Source: Ferruginibacter sp. (GTDB lineage Bacteria; Bacteroidota; Bacteroidia; Chitinophagales; Chitinophagaceae). Taken from it: 64,000 nt of DNA. Location: the NCBI GenBank assembly GCA_014379625.1, contig JACMLJ010000046.1, positions 1-64,000 of the forward strand, given 5' to 3'. Positions 35,209-45,017 of the stretch are shown one piece after another; position 1 is the stretch's first letter, and each line of letters begins with the position of its first letter. Made by a program: the position numbers and the translations under genes. Under the pieces are notes generated by a model. It saw only the letters and a program-made list of their open reading frames with translations, had not been told where the DNA came from and did not search any database.

Positions 35209-36149
35209 GGTTTAATAATTTTTTCGATAAAACTGATGGTTCCATTGATTCTCAGCCGGGACTTTAGCCATGATTCATTATAAAGTTCAATACGTGGAAT
35301 GGCAAAAATGTCATGAGCAACTTTTTTGTATAATCTCCTGTTTACCGCTAATCCTGCTTTATAACCAGCCCTTCGGGTATGTGCTATCACACGGTCATCA
35401 TAACTGCCGCAGGGATAAGAGAAAACAGGCGAATCGATGCCCGCTTTTTCTTTGAGCTGCTGGCCGGCATAAATCAATTCATAGTCTAATTCTTCATCAT
35501 CTTCAATAGTTGCAAGTGTTGGATGAGTTACGGAATGCGGACCAACTTCGTACCCTGCCGTATGCACCTGCTTTACGTCTTCCCAACTCATCATCATACC
35601 CGACGGAAGACTGACATCATTTAAATTACTGAGTAAGGATTGTATTATTGCCTTTCGCAAAACAGCAGGCACCCATTTTAAATATTGCTTGATTTTTTTA
35701 CCATATAGTATCCTTTGTGCATCAGAATGCCAGTTTGCAATACGGTATTCTGCAGGCAAAGCTCCAAAATCAGCCTGCCGCAGAGATAAAATTTTCGATC
35801 TTTCAAAAACATAATCCAAAAGGTAGGTCCAGGTAGGTAAATTGTTTTCTATACAATCGGTGGTTACAAATATGCCTGCAGGCATATTGTATTTCTTTAG
35901 TAACGGGATGGTGCAATCTATAAAATCTTTATAGCCATCGTCAAAAGTTATAGCTGCCAATGGCCTGGAAGATACGGCACGGGGCTGAAATAACAATTCA
36001 TTCAGGGGAATGGTATGAAACCTTCGCTGAACATATTTTAGCACTTGTTCAAACAATGCCGGGTCCATCGGATCCCACATCACATTTCTTTCAGGCGATA
36101 CCCGGTGAAGCAACAAAATAACAGCAGTTTGTTTTGAAAAAAACACCAT
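35205..36149 (-). CDS. Polysaccharide deacetylase (NodB/CE4-like)
   Basis: 314 aa from the ATG at 36149 (MVFFSKQTAVILLLHRV). The longer frame would overlap the asparagine-synthase gene by 49 bp and adds unrelated residues. AITFDDGYKDF contains the metal-binding Asp pair, and PHSVTHPTL the H-x3-H motif; YPCGSYDDRV follows. It probably removes acetyl groups from the nascent glycan or a precursor. Translationally coupled to the formyltransferase gene, suggesting deacetylate-then-formylate. Confidence 0.85.
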   Translation of the reverse strand: MVFFSKQTAVILLLHRVSPERNVMWDPMDPALFEQVLKYVQRRFHTIPLNELLFQPRAVSSRPLAAITFDDGYKDFIDCTIPLLKKYNMPAGIFVTTDCIENNLPTWTYLLDYVFERSKILSLRQADFGALPAEYRIANWHSDAQRILYGKKIKQYLKWVPAVLRKAIIQSLLSNLNDVSLPSGMMMSWEDVKQVHTAGYEVGPHSVTHPTLATIEDDEELDYELIYAGQQLKEKAGIDSPVFSYPCGSYDDRVIAHTRRAGYKAGLAVNRRLYKKVAHDIFAIPRIELYNESWLKSRLRINGTISFIEKIIKP

Positions 36150-36154
36150 CTTAA

Positions 36155-38032
36155 TTATAATTGATTTTCGTCTAACCACCAATGTAAGACCATGAGTAGC
36201 CATAGCCGGCCATAGAGATAATCCTTACCACCGATCCAGGCTTTCTTTATCGCCGCCACCCGTTCAAAATTTACATAGTTATATTTCTCTATCATTTCTT
36301 TGGAAGTGTATTTATCCAGCAGGTAAAAAAGATCTGACCGCATCCATTTGCTAATGGGAATACTAAAGCCCCATTTAGGCCGTTCAAATAATTCCCTGGG
36401 CAGGTAATCATATAACACTTCTTTCAATAAATATTTCATAGTGCCCTTTTCATTGATCTTTAAAGAAGGATGCAGATTTAAGGCAAATGTTACAATGCGA
36501 TAATCTAATATAGGCACCCGGGTTTCTAAAGAATACTGCATGCTGGCCCGGTCAACCTTTACGAGCAATTCATCTTTTAAATAGGATTTCAGGTCCCACA
36601 GCGATTGGCTTTCAGCAGCGTTTAATTTTCTGCCCGCCACATCAATATCATTCAGCTCATAAAAATTAAAGGAAGGAGTTGTTAGAAGAACGGACAACTC
36701 CCGTTCGCCAAAATAATACTGTTCGGTTGAAAAAATATGCGAGTGGATATTATGACGATCCGGAAAATTAAACATTTGGCCTGCCCGCTCTATACGATCG
36801 TTTAGCAAGCCGGATACAATGTGCAGTGGCTTTTTGATTAGCGCCATGGCCGGATTATTTAACCTTAAAGCCCACCGGTAAGCCCCGTAACCCATGAATA
36901 ATTCATCCCCCCCATCACCACTGATGGTAACCGATACGCTTTGCCTTGCCAATTTAGAAACCATCATGGTTGGAAAAGCAGATGGATCGCCATAAGGCTC
37001 ATCATAGGCTGGCAGTAATTTATCCACCAGTTCTATCAATTCTTTTCCTTTTACCTGGAACTCATGATGCTCTGTATTCAATTCTTTAGCAACAGCCCTT
37101 GCATACTTCGACTCGTTGTATTTACCATCATCAATAGCGATACTGAATGTTTTTACTTTATGGGCTGTTAATTCTGCAGAAATTGCGGTAATTAAACTAC
37201 TATCAACACCACCACTCAGGAAAGTCCCGATTGGTACATCGCTAATTAATTGTTTTTCTACGGCATCCGTTAACAGCGCTTTTAATTTTTTCTTTGCAAT
37301 CCTTTCATCCTTCAAAGGCGCTGCTGTTATTTGATCTTCGGGCCGCCAGAAAGTTTGTACCGTTTCAGGCGTGTTGATGAATGAGCCATGACGGATGCTG
37401 ATCTCGCAATAGCTCGCAGACGGAAATTTAAATACATTTTGATAGATCGTTAGTGGCTGGGGAATATAGCCCAAATGTAAAAAATAGGGAATAGCTTTTT
37501 TATTGATGGCCAGTTGCTTTTCTTTGATGTACCTGATCACCTTTAATTCGGATGAAAAGATAAATTCTGTATCATCACAATAATAAAACAGGGGCTTTAT
37601 GCCGATATGATCTCTGCTGAGGGTTATAATTTGTTTTACTGTATCGTAAATAGCCATTGCGAACATCCCGTTCATACTTGTAAAACAAGCATTACCCTGC
37701 TCTGCAAAAAGCTGTAGAATTACCTCAGTATCAGATGTGGTTTTTAATAGTGCTCCCTTATCGGAGAGCTGTTGCCTGAGCTCTTTAAAATTATATACCT
37801 CCCCATTAAATACAATACAGTATCTGCCATCAGCAGAAAACATCGGTTGATTGGCAGAGGCTGATAAATCTAAAATAGATAAACGCCGGTGCGCCAACCC
37901 AACGGTTTTGTCGTCAGAAAAATAATAGCCATCAGCATCGGGGCCCCGGTGCTTCATTAGAAAAGCAGCCTGCTTTAACTGTTGTTCGTTAATAATATTG
38001 TTTAGAGAAATATACCCCGCTATACCACACAT
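36155..38032 (-). CDS. Asparagine synthase-like amidotransferase, second copy
   Basis: 625 aa. MCGIAGYISL provides Cys2, MKHRGPDADGY and FNGEVYNFKELR complete the glutaminase domain, and the PP-loop is TFLSGGVDSSL. The sequence diverges from the first copy at 26159, so it is not a recent duplicate. Both copies sit within the glycan locus and both are expected to transfer ammonia from glutamine to an activated carboxylate. Confidence 0.87.
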   Translation of the reverse strand: MCGIAGYISLNNIINEQQLKQAAFLMKHRGPDADGYYFSDDKTVGLAHRRLSILDLSASANQPMFSADGRYCIVFNGEVYNFKELRQQLSDKGALLKTTSDTEVILQLFAEQGNACFTSMNGMFAMAIYDTVKQIITLSRDHIGIKPLFYYCDDTEFIFSSELKVIRYIKEKQLAINKKAIPYFLHLGYIPQPLTIYQNVFKFPSASYCEISIRHGSFINTPETVQTFWRPEDQITAAPLKDERIAKKKLKALLTDAVEKQLISDVPIGTFLSGGVDSSLITAISAELTAHKVKTFSIAIDDGKYNESKYARAVAKELNTEHHEFQVKGKELIELVDKLLPAYDEPYGDPSAFPTMMVSKLARQSVSVTISGDGGDELFMGYGAYRWALRLNNPAMALIKKPLHIVSGLLNDRIERAGQMFNFPDRHNIHSHIFSTEQYYFGERELSVLLTTPSFNFYELNDIDVAGRKLNAAESQSLWDLKSYLKDELLVKVDRASMQYSLETRVPILDYRIVTFALNLHPSLKINEKGTMKYLLKEVLYDYLPRELFERPKWGFSIPISKWMRSDLFYLLDKYTSKEMIEKYNYVNFERVAAIKKAWIGGKDYLYGRLWLLMVLHWWLDENQL

Positions 38033-38089
38033 GCATTACAATTTAAAAGTAAAACGAAAATAATACAATATTATTGGTAAATATTCCAT

Positions 38090-38150
38090 GGGTGCATTTC
38101 AAATTGTCGCATCAGTAAGTCGTCGGGGTCTTCATCGACCGAAAATCGGG
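38090..38150. mobile_element. MITE family R1, truncated copy
   Basis: One terminal sequence GGGTGCATTTCAAATTGT (38090-38107) followed by GTCGGGGTCTTCATCGACC, a variant of the internal hairpin of the intact copy at 47994. No second end is visible, so this is a decayed or solo end. Confidence 0.55.
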
Positions 38151-38319
38151 GGCCACTATTTGGAACACTACCATATTCCATTGCCAGGTCCTAAATGCCT
38201 GAAGCCGACCTTGCAGCTGCCGGTAACTTTTGTAGATTCTCTATTGACTAAAAGTGAATGTGACTTAAAATTACTGTTGTAAGACAAAATGCTTGAAACC
38301 TGAATGGCTTTCTCCCGAT

Positions 38320-38904
38320 TTAATTTATTCTTTTAACAATGTTATTCTCCAGCAAATACTTTTGCCCGCTTTCCTGGCAGATGGCCATATTGTCTTTGTC
38401 AAAATTTAACGGGTGTCCATATTCACTGACCCATCCCTGTTGCTTTCCGGGGTTACCAACTATTAATGCGTACGCAGCTACTTCTTTTGTAACCACAGTG
38501 CCGGCGCCAATAAAAGCATACTCGCCAATATTGTTACCGCATACAACAGTGGCATTGGCACCAATGGTGGCGCCCTTTTTTACCAGGGTTGTTTTAAGTT
38601 CATGCTTCCTGCTGATGGCACTCCTGGGATTAATTACATTGGTGAATACCATCGAAGGACCTAAAAAGACATCGTCTTCACAAACTACGCCATCATAAAT
38701 GGACACATTATTCTGTACTTTCACATTATTTCCTAATATTACTTTTGAACTTACCATCACGTTTTGCCCGATAGAGCAATGATTGCCAATTATACTATTC
38801 GCCATGATATGTGAAAAGTGCCAGATCCTGGTACCTTCACCAATTTCGCAAACTTTATCTATATACGTGCTTTCATGAACAAAATAGGCTTTTTCTGTAC
38901 TCAT
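38320..38904 (-). CDS. WlbB-like N-acetyltransferase, left-handed beta-helix
   Basis: 194 aa with hexapeptide repeats throughout (IGNHCSIGQNVMV, GNNVKVQNNVSIYDG, IGANATVVCGNNIGEYAFIG). Segments GTRIWHFSHIM and NPRSAISRKHELKTTLVKKG are typical of WbpD/WlbB enzymes that acetylate the 3-amino group of UDP-2-acetamido-3-amino sugars. No matching aminotransferase is in the window. Confidence 0.85.
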   Translation of the reverse strand: MSTEKAYFVHESTYIDKVCEIGEGTRIWHFSHIMANSIIGNHCSIGQNVMVSSKVILGNNVKVQNNVSIYDGVVCEDDVFLGPSMVFTNVINPRSAISRKHELKTTLVKKGATIGANATVVCGNNIGEYAFIGAGTVVTKEVAAYALIVGNPGKQQGWVSEYGHPLNFDKDNMAICQESGQKYLLENNIVKRIN

Positions 38905-38962
38905 AATAATTATTTATGTGAGGGTATATAATTTTCAGATTGTCCGAAACCAGCGATTACTT

Positions 38963-40051
38963 TCAAAGTATTGCAATATATTTTTTTACAATCTCCCTGA
39001 TCATATACTGTTGGCTGGACTCTTTTACAAGTTCTTTATCAAGTGGAAACGCTACTGCCCTCGCAATAGCTTTTGATAACTCAACCGGGTCTCTTACCGG
39101 GCATAAATACCCGTATTCACCCTGGTTTAAAATCTCGCCAGGGCCTGACGGACAATTGGTACTTACCACAGTTTTGCCCAACGCCATTGCTTCTACCAAT
39201 ACATTTCCAAAACCTTCGCTAATGGATGACATTACAAAAACATCGCAATTTGCCATCCATTTATAAGGATTAGTATCAAAGCCCATTAAAAAAACATTTT
39301 CTTGCAAATTATTCTTATCGATATATAACTCCAATTGAGCCTGTAAAGGTCCAATGCCTAATATAAATAATATTATACCAGGGTGAGTTTTTTTTAAGAT
39401 ACTAAATGCCTTTATTAAAGTTAGCTGGTCTTTTTGCTCTTCAAGCCTTCCGGCACTAACAAGAATAATTTTACCGGTTACATCAATAGGGAAATTTATT
39501 TTTTCCTCTGCCAGTTTGTAAATGGATTCATCAAAAACCGGATTGTAGATAGTAACCGACTGCATTAATTTATTATTACTGAATTTTCGCAGCCAGGCCA
39601 AACTGCCTTTGCTCACGGTTATAATTTTATCAGCGCGGGGAGTTATAAAAAAATGAATCAGTTTTGCAATGAGATCTCCTTTCCAATATTTTAATGGCCT
39701 TTTTGCTGGTAAATTATAATGATGTGTGACATAAATTTTTGAAGTTATCCCCGATATTTTTTTTGTTAGAATAGCTGCGGCGCTTACATAATCGCTCGCA
39801 GTAAAAATATGGGTGTACTGGTTCTTTTTAAAAATTGCCGGAAAAATACGTAGATACTGGTAAAAAGAGGTACCCCCGGCTTCCGCTACAGGAATAGACG
39901 CATTTAATATATTCAAATAGGCTCCCCTTTTTTTACCCACCAAAAACGCTACCGGTATATTATCTGCCGCGAAGCCATTGGCGATATTTACAAATACTCT
40001 TTCCGCACCACCCCCGCCCAGGTCATTTAAGATGAATAAAACTTTTCTCAT
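38963..40051 (-). CDS. GT4 glycosyltransferase
   Basis: 362 aa from the ATG at 40051 (MRKVLFILNDLGGGGAERV). The longer frame adds 10 unrelated residues and more overlap with the FkbM gene. LVSAGRLEEQKDQLTLIKAF, LGIGPLQAQLE and SSISEGFGNVLVEAMALGKT are the classic GT-B donor domain segments. CPSGPGEIL closes the motif. Member of the locus operon; overlaps the FkbM gene by 29 bp. Confidence 0.88.
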   Translation of the reverse strand: MRKVLFILNDLGGGGAERVFVNIANGFAADNIPVAFLVGKKRGAYLNILNASIPVAEAGGTSFYQYLRIFPAIFKKNQYTHIFTASDYVSAAAILTKKISGITSKIYVTHHYNLPAKRPLKYWKGDLIAKLIHFFITPRADKIITVSKGSLAWLRKFSNNKLMQSVTIYNPVFDESIYKLAEEKINFPIDVTGKIILVSAGRLEEQKDQLTLIKAFSILKKTHPGIILFILGIGPLQAQLELYIDKNNLQENVFLMGFDTNPYKWMANCDVFVMSSISEGFGNVLVEAMALGKTVVSTNCPSGPGEILNQGEYGYLCPVRDPVELSKAIARAVAFPLDKELVKESSQQYMIREIVKKYIAIL

Positions 40052-40916
40052 TATATAAGTGTGCTTTTTCCTTTGGTACAATTAAAAAGTTGTAATAATC
40101 GCTTTTTGAAAGCTTATTGACTTTTTTTATACCTACCAGTTCATCAATATTATAAAAATCAAAATCAACGGCAGCGAAATAGTTGTTTAACCTGGCAGCA
40201 ACTTCTTCATTTAAAATTTCAATTAAAATAATGGGCTTAAACTGTAAAAAATACTCGTCAAACCCTTCCATTACTTCAGGTTCATGTGTTTCCACATCTA
40301 TTTTCATCAAATCGATCGACTGAATATTATTCTTTTCAATATAATCCTTAAGCGTGGTAGTTTTAATATCAATTTTAATGGGTTCCGAATCCTTCACCCA
40401 TAAATTTTGGTTTACCGTAACAGAGTAGGCGAAATTTTCGTTGGCCGTGTAAATAACCCCGTCACCGGTGTAATTGGATATAGCCGCGCAATTGCAATGG
40501 ATATCATACCCGTTAATACCGGCATTATGCACCAGTTTTTTGCAAATCGCCTGGAAAGGTTCAAATGCATGCACATCAGCATCTTTGTTTTTAGCTTTGG
40601 CAACCATGGAATAAATACCTGTATTGGCACCAATATCAAAAATCACATTTGCTTTTTCGGATAACCCCGCCCATACCCCTAATGAGTATTTCTCCCAACT
40701 GTTAAACAGGCCTTTCCAGAATAATTCATTCTCGATTGGGTGACCGTAATGAACCATTTTAAAAGTTCGGTAATTGTCGATTTTTACTGTAATAGTATCA
40801 TTAAAATATAAATGCTGGTAAATTCCAAAAGGCGGAACCCATATCCTTTTCAACGCAGAAAACATGGCCTTTTTAAATGGAATTAAACTATATATTTTTT
40901 TTAAAAAAACTTTCAT
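40023..40916 (-). CDS. FkbM-family methyltransferase
   Basis: 297 aa. SAM-binding motif VIFDIGANTGIYSM, HAFEPFQAI as motif II, and SIDLMKIDVETHEPEVMEGF, the FkbM signature. It probably O-methylates a sugar of the glycan. It precedes the GT4 gene with overlapping ends. Confidence 0.85.
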   Translation of the reverse strand: MKVFLKKIYSLIPFKKAMFSALKRIWVPPFGIYQHLYFNDTITVKIDNYRTFKMVHYGHPIENELFWKGLFNSWEKYSLGVWAGLSEKANVIFDIGANTGIYSMVAKAKNKDADVHAFEPFQAICKKLVHNAGINGYDIHCNCAAISNYTGDGVIYTANENFAYSVTVNQNLWVKDSEPIKIDIKTTTLKDYIEKNNIQSIDLMKIDVETHEPEVMEGFDEYFLQFKPIILIEILNEEVAARLNNYFAAVDFDFYNIDELVGIKKVNKLSKSDYYNFLIVPKEKAHLYNEKSFIHLK

Positions 40917-40917
40917 T

Positions 40918-42171
40918 TTATGCGAAATAATTTAATTTTTTATTAAAGAACAGTATGAGGAGGAGTACGAATATATTTGTTACTATTTGCCCAAAGCCAA
41001 GCCAATCAATATCCAGGTATTTTGAAGTAATGTAGTTTACCGTTATCGAAAAGAAGATGGCGATTACTGAAAGTAGAAAAATTATCCTTTTACTCTTATT
41101 AAAAATTATAAATTGAAGAAAAATATTAGAAATGGTCCACACAAACGAGCTAACACTTAGGATATAAAAGAAATATACATATTCTTTATAAGCTGCCTTC
41201 AGTACAAAATTATAAACAACAAAAGTAAATACCATTACGCCTGTCCATGTAGTAAACATGGCAAGAATATATTTGTAATACACATTTTTCAGGTTTTTCC
41301 AATTTTGCAAAGCCTCGAATTTTGTAAAGAGTACCGGTTGCAAATATTGTAATAATGAAATACAAATAATGTATTGAATGGTAGCAAAAGTAGCTGCTAC
41401 CGCATAATAGCCGGCCTGAACTTTACCAAAAAAAAACATTACAAAAAACTTATCGGAAGTGCCTATAAAAAAGATGGCGGTCTGCAATACAAGTCCGGAT
41501 AATCCAAAATACAATTCTTTTCGAAGAATTGTATAATCGTTGATTTTTACTAAAAAATCATGCTTTTTGATATATATAAAAAACAGGGTGCCAATCACCA
41601 CTCCGGATAATAAAAAGCCCAATGCCCTGCCATACCAATTCTGATAAATAAATAATATAAACCCTATAGACAAGGCAATCTCCAGCAGAATTTTCAAAAG
41701 TGAAACGATGGTAAACTGCCTGACATGATTTTGATTTCTCATCAATATCACAAAAGCTTCAAAACAAAAATTAAAAAATAAACAGAGTGGGATTAGCCAA
41801 AAAAAATCGTGCTGGAAACTTAAGTTCTTTTCAAGCGGTGACCTGAAGATATATAAAACCGGAAGCAGTAAAAGGCTTAGTACCGCAGGTATAATTAAAC
41901 TGGTAGAAAAGACCTTTGCATAATTTTCTTTTGATAACTTAAAATAATCAATAGAAATCGTATACAATACCCCCATAGAAATGATGGGTGTTAAAAAAAC
42001 AATGCAATTACTAAAAATGTTCAATATGCCGATATCGCCCTCACTAAGTGTATTTACAAAAAATGGCAAAGCAGCGAATGATATTGCTTTACATAAAGAA
42101 CCCGAAATTGTATATATCCCTACCTGTTTAAAAGGATTTTTAAATAAAAAAAATTTTATGTTTTGTAACAA
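40918..42171 (-). CDS. Polysaccharide flippase, Wzx/MATE-like
   Basis: 417 aa with about 12 transmembrane helices. GIYTISGSLCKAISFAALPFF is the usual start of the oligosaccharide flippase family. No other motif. It moves lipid-linked repeat units across the inner membrane. One base separates it from the FkbM gene. A second flippase lies at 51759, so this window may hold two export units or a duplication. Confidence 0.82.
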   Translation of the reverse strand: MLQNIKFFLFKNPFKQVGIYTISGSLCKAISFAALPFFVNTLSEGDIGILNIFSNCIVFLTPIISMGVLYTISIDYFKLSKENYAKVFSTSLIIPAVLSLLLLPVLYIFRSPLEKNLSFQHDFFWLIPLCLFFNFCFEAFVILMRNQNHVRQFTIVSLLKILLEIALSIGFILFIYQNWYGRALGFLLSGVVIGTLFFIYIKKHDFLVKINDYTILRKELYFGLSGLVLQTAIFFIGTSDKFFVMFFFGKVQAGYYAVAATFATIQYIICISLLQYLQPVLFTKFEALQNWKNLKNVYYKYILAMFTTWTGVMVFTFVVYNFVLKAAYKEYVYFFYILSVSSFVWTISNIFLQFIIFNKSKRIIFLLSVIAIFFSITVNYITSKYLDIDWLGFGQIVTNIFVLLLILFFNKKLNYFA

Positions 42172-42186
42172 AGTACGTGATTCAGG

Positions 42187-42753
42187 CTAAGTTAATTGTT
42201 TTATAAATTTTGCAGGTATGCCGCCCCATAACTGTTTGGCAGGTATATTAGTATTGACAACGGCAGAGGCGGCAGTTACAACATAAGCACCTACTGTTAC
42301 ACCTTTCAAAATAGTTGTTTTTGATGCCAGCCAAACATTTTCTTCAATACATATTGGAGCCGTTATGAATTTATCTTCCCGGCTTTCTTGCTGGCTGGCA
42401 TTTAAAAGGTGATCCTGGTCTCTTATTACCACCATTTCTGCAATTAAACAACCTTTTTTTATAGTAATATTTTCTTTTGCCGCAATAACGCAGTTTCTTC
42501 CAATAAAGGAATCTTTAATAGATATTATACTGTTTTTGTCTGCAAAAATCTGTGTACCGGCTTTTATAGAACAATTTGAAATATCCAGTTTTCCTCCTTT
42601 TACACAGACTATACTGCAATTAGAAGCGATGTTGGTTTTGTAATCTATTCTGGCACCGGGATAAAGCGTATTTAAGCTGGCTACCCGAAGAATGCTGCAT
42701 ATCGCCTGGTATTTGTAGAAGAGAAAGCGCAGTACCCCCGAAATAAACATCAT
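42187..42753 (-). CDS. Sugar O-acetyltransferase, hexapeptide-repeat
   Basis: 188 aa with hexapeptide repeats (GRNCVIAAKENITIKKGCLI, IEENVWLASKTTILKGVTVG) and the PAKFIKQ end seen in WcaF/CysE-like acyltransferases. It probably acetylates a sugar in the repeat unit. It follows the rfbA gene by about 85 bp. Confidence 0.78.
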   Translation of the reverse strand: MMFISGVLRFLFYKYQAICSILRVASLNTLYPGARIDYKTNIASNCSIVCVKGGKLDISNCSIKAGTQIFADKNSIISIKDSFIGRNCVIAAKENITIKKGCLIAEMVVIRDQDHLLNASQQESREDKFITAPICIEENVWLASKTTILKGVTVGAYVVTAASAVVNTNIPAKQLWGGIPAKFIKQLT

Positions 42754-42838
42754 TTAGTTATTATTATACCTACTCTTAATAAAAATACTTAATGCTTAAA
42801 ATGTTGCCCGTTATTATATTTCTTGTAAACATTCCGGT

Positions 42839-43699
42839 TTATAACGCAATACTCTTCAGGTATTCACCATACCCACTTTTTTTCAGCTTTTCAGCTTCCA
42901 TTATCAATTGTTCCTTTGTAATAAAACCCATCCGCCAGGCTATTTCTTCGGGACAGCCGATCTTTAAACCCTGCCTTTTTTCTATTACACGTACATATTC
43001 GCTTGCATCATTCAGCGATTCAAAAGTGCCGGTGTCTAACCAGGCAAAACCCCGGTCGAGCACCCCTACTTTTAATTTTTTGTTTTGCAGATATATCCTG
43101 TTTACGTCAGTTATTTCGTATTCGCCACGCGGGCTGGGCGGAATATTTTTGGCGATATTCACCACATCATTATTATAAAAATACAAGCCGGGCACCGCAT
43201 AATTACTTTTGGGGTGAGTGGGCTTCTCTTCAATGCTCAGGGCGTTCAATTCACCATCAAAATCTACCACGCCATATCTTTCGGGGTCACTTACCGGGTA
43301 GGCGAAAATTACCGCCCCGTCCGGGTTAACTGACTGCTGCAACAATTTGCTAAAACCACTGCCATAAAAAATATTATCCCCTAATACAAGCGCCACGCTA
43401 TCATTGCCGATAAATTGCTCTCCAATTACAAAGGCCTGTGCGAGGCCGTTGGGTATTTGCTGTTTGGCATAAGATATTTTACAACCCCATTGATCCCCGT
43501 CCCCCAATAGCCGCATAAACTGGGCCTGGTCATCCGGAGTAGTGATGATGAGAATTTCACGGATCCCTGCCAGCATTAAAGTACTTAGGGGGTAATAGAT
43601 CATTGGTTTATCATAGATGGGCATTAATTGCTTACTGATACCCATCGTTATTGGATAAAGCCTTGTTCCGGATCCGCCCGCCAGGATAATTCCTTTCAT
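42839..43699 (-). CDS. rfbA: Glucose-1-phosphate thymidylyltransferase RfbA
   Basis: 286 aa, full length. [20 protein letters not shown] is the nucleotide-binding signature, [15 protein letters not shown] and [19 protein letters not shown] the sugar-binding segments. Makes dTDP-glucose. It follows rfbB by 3 bp. rfbC and rfbD are not in the window, so the pathway may branch from dTDP-4-keto-6-deoxyglucose to an amino or other sugar. Confidence 0.95.
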   Translation of the reverse strand: MKGIILAGGSGTRLYPITMGISKQLMPIYDKPMIYYPLSTLMLAGIREILIITTPDDQAQFMRLLGDGDQWGCKISYAKQQIPNGLAQAFVIGEQFIGNDSVALVLGDNIFYGSGFSKLLQQSVNPDGAVIFAYPVSDPERYGVVDFDGELNALSIEEKPTHPKSNYAVPGLYFYNNDVVNIAKNIPPSPRGEYEITDVNRIYLQNKKLKVGVLDRGFAWLDTGTFESLNDASEYVRVIEKRQGLKIGCPEEIAWRMGFITKEQLIMEAEKLKKSGYGEYLKSIAL

Positions 43700-43702
43700 A
43701 TT

Positions 43703-44755
43703 TTATCGTTTTTCATATTGTGTTTCATAGTAGTGTTGATAATTTCCGCTGGTAACGTGGTTAAGCCATTCGGTATTGTCCAGGTACCAATCTATTGTTT
43801 TGGATATCCCTTCTTCAAACTGCAGCGACGGCAGCCAGCCCAATTCATTTTTTAATTTGGTAGCATCAATGGCATAGCGGAGATCATGGCCGGCCCGGTC
43901 TTTAACGTAAGTGATAAGCCGGGCGGATTCCCCCTTTTCGCGACCTAGTTTTTCATCCATTTGCCTGCAAAGCTCTTTTACCAGGTCAATATTGGTCCAC
44001 TCATTGTGTCCTCCAATATTATAGGTTTCGCCGATTTTGCCCTTATGAAAAATTACATCAATGGCGCGCACATGATCTTCTACAAACAGCCAGTCCCTTA
44101 TGTTTTCGCCTTTTCCATATATTGGCAGGGGTTTGTTATGGATGATATTGTGAATACAAAGCGGAATTAATTTTTCCGGAAAATGATAGGGCCCGTAATT
44201 ATTGCTGCAATTGGAAATTTTCACCGGCAGGTGATAGGTATGATAAAATGCCCTCACCAAATGATCAGAAGACGCTTTGGAGGCGGAGTATGGACTGCGG
44301 GGATCATAAGGGGTTTCTTCCGTAAAATATCCCTCCTCACCCAGTGAACCATACACTTCATCGGTGGAGATATGGTAAAAAATCTTATCCGCATAATCAT
44401 TTTTCCAATATTCCTTAGCTGCTTGCAACAACGATCCCGTCCCCAAAACATTGGTAGTGACAAAAGCAAGCGGATCTGTTATTGATCTGTCTACATGGCT
44501 TTCGGCCGCGCAATGCAATACTGCTGTAAACCGGTGCTCGTCAAATAATTGTTTCAACAGTACCAGGTCGGTAATATCACCTTTTATGAAATGATAATTG
44601 GGTTGGTTTTCTATATCGGTGAGATTTTCCAGGTTGCCCGCATAAGTTAGCTTATCGAGATTTACGATTTGGTATTCAGGATATTTGGTAACAAACAGGC
44701 GGGTTAAATGGGAGCCTATGAAACCAGCGCCACCGGTGATTAAAATTGTATGCAT
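43703..44755 (-). CDS. rfbB: dTDP-glucose 4,6-dehydratase RfbB
   Basis: 350 aa. Rossmann motif TGGAGFIGSHL, HCAAESHVDRSI, and the YSASKASSDHLV catalytic Tyr/Lys. The TDEVYG segment supplies the catalytic acids. Forms dTDP-4-keto-6-deoxy-D-glucose. First gene of the small dTDP-sugar pair. Confidence 0.95.
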   Translation of the reverse strand: MHTILITGGAGFIGSHLTRLFVTKYPEYQIVNLDKLTYAGNLENLTDIENQPNYHFIKGDITDLVLLKQLFDEHRFTAVLHCAAESHVDRSITDPLAFVTTNVLGTGSLLQAAKEYWKNDYADKIFYHISTDEVYGSLGEEGYFTEETPYDPRSPYSASKASSDHLVRAFYHTYHLPVKISNCSNNYGPYHFPEKLIPLCIHNIIHNKPLPIYGKGENIRDWLFVEDHVRAIDVIFHKGKIGETYNIGGHNEWTNIDLVKELCRQMDEKLGREKGESARLITYVKDRAGHDLRYAIDATKLKNELGWLPSLQFEEGISKTIDWYLDNTEWLNHVTSGNYQHYYETQYEKR

Positions 44756-45017
44756 TATTTTTTAATATTGATTGGCAAATGTATAGATAAAATTATAACC
44801 ACAGTATATAGCATCTGAAAATACAACGGGTACAGATTTACAGGCAATCCTCAAAACCAACTATTAATAATATTGAAAATGTACAATTTCTAAGTTACTA
44901 AAACTGACAGCAGTACCTAAACGTCAACTGAAAACAATTATAATCTATTTATGATTGACCCAGCTATTCAGATTCCCCTGGGTCCTGCTAAAATCTTTTT
45001 GAAAAATGTATACCCTG

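Noticed and set aside
42839-44755. Complete dTDP-rhamnose pathway
   Set aside because: Only rfbA and rfbB are visible; rfbC and rfbD are absent, so rhamnose cannot be concluded.
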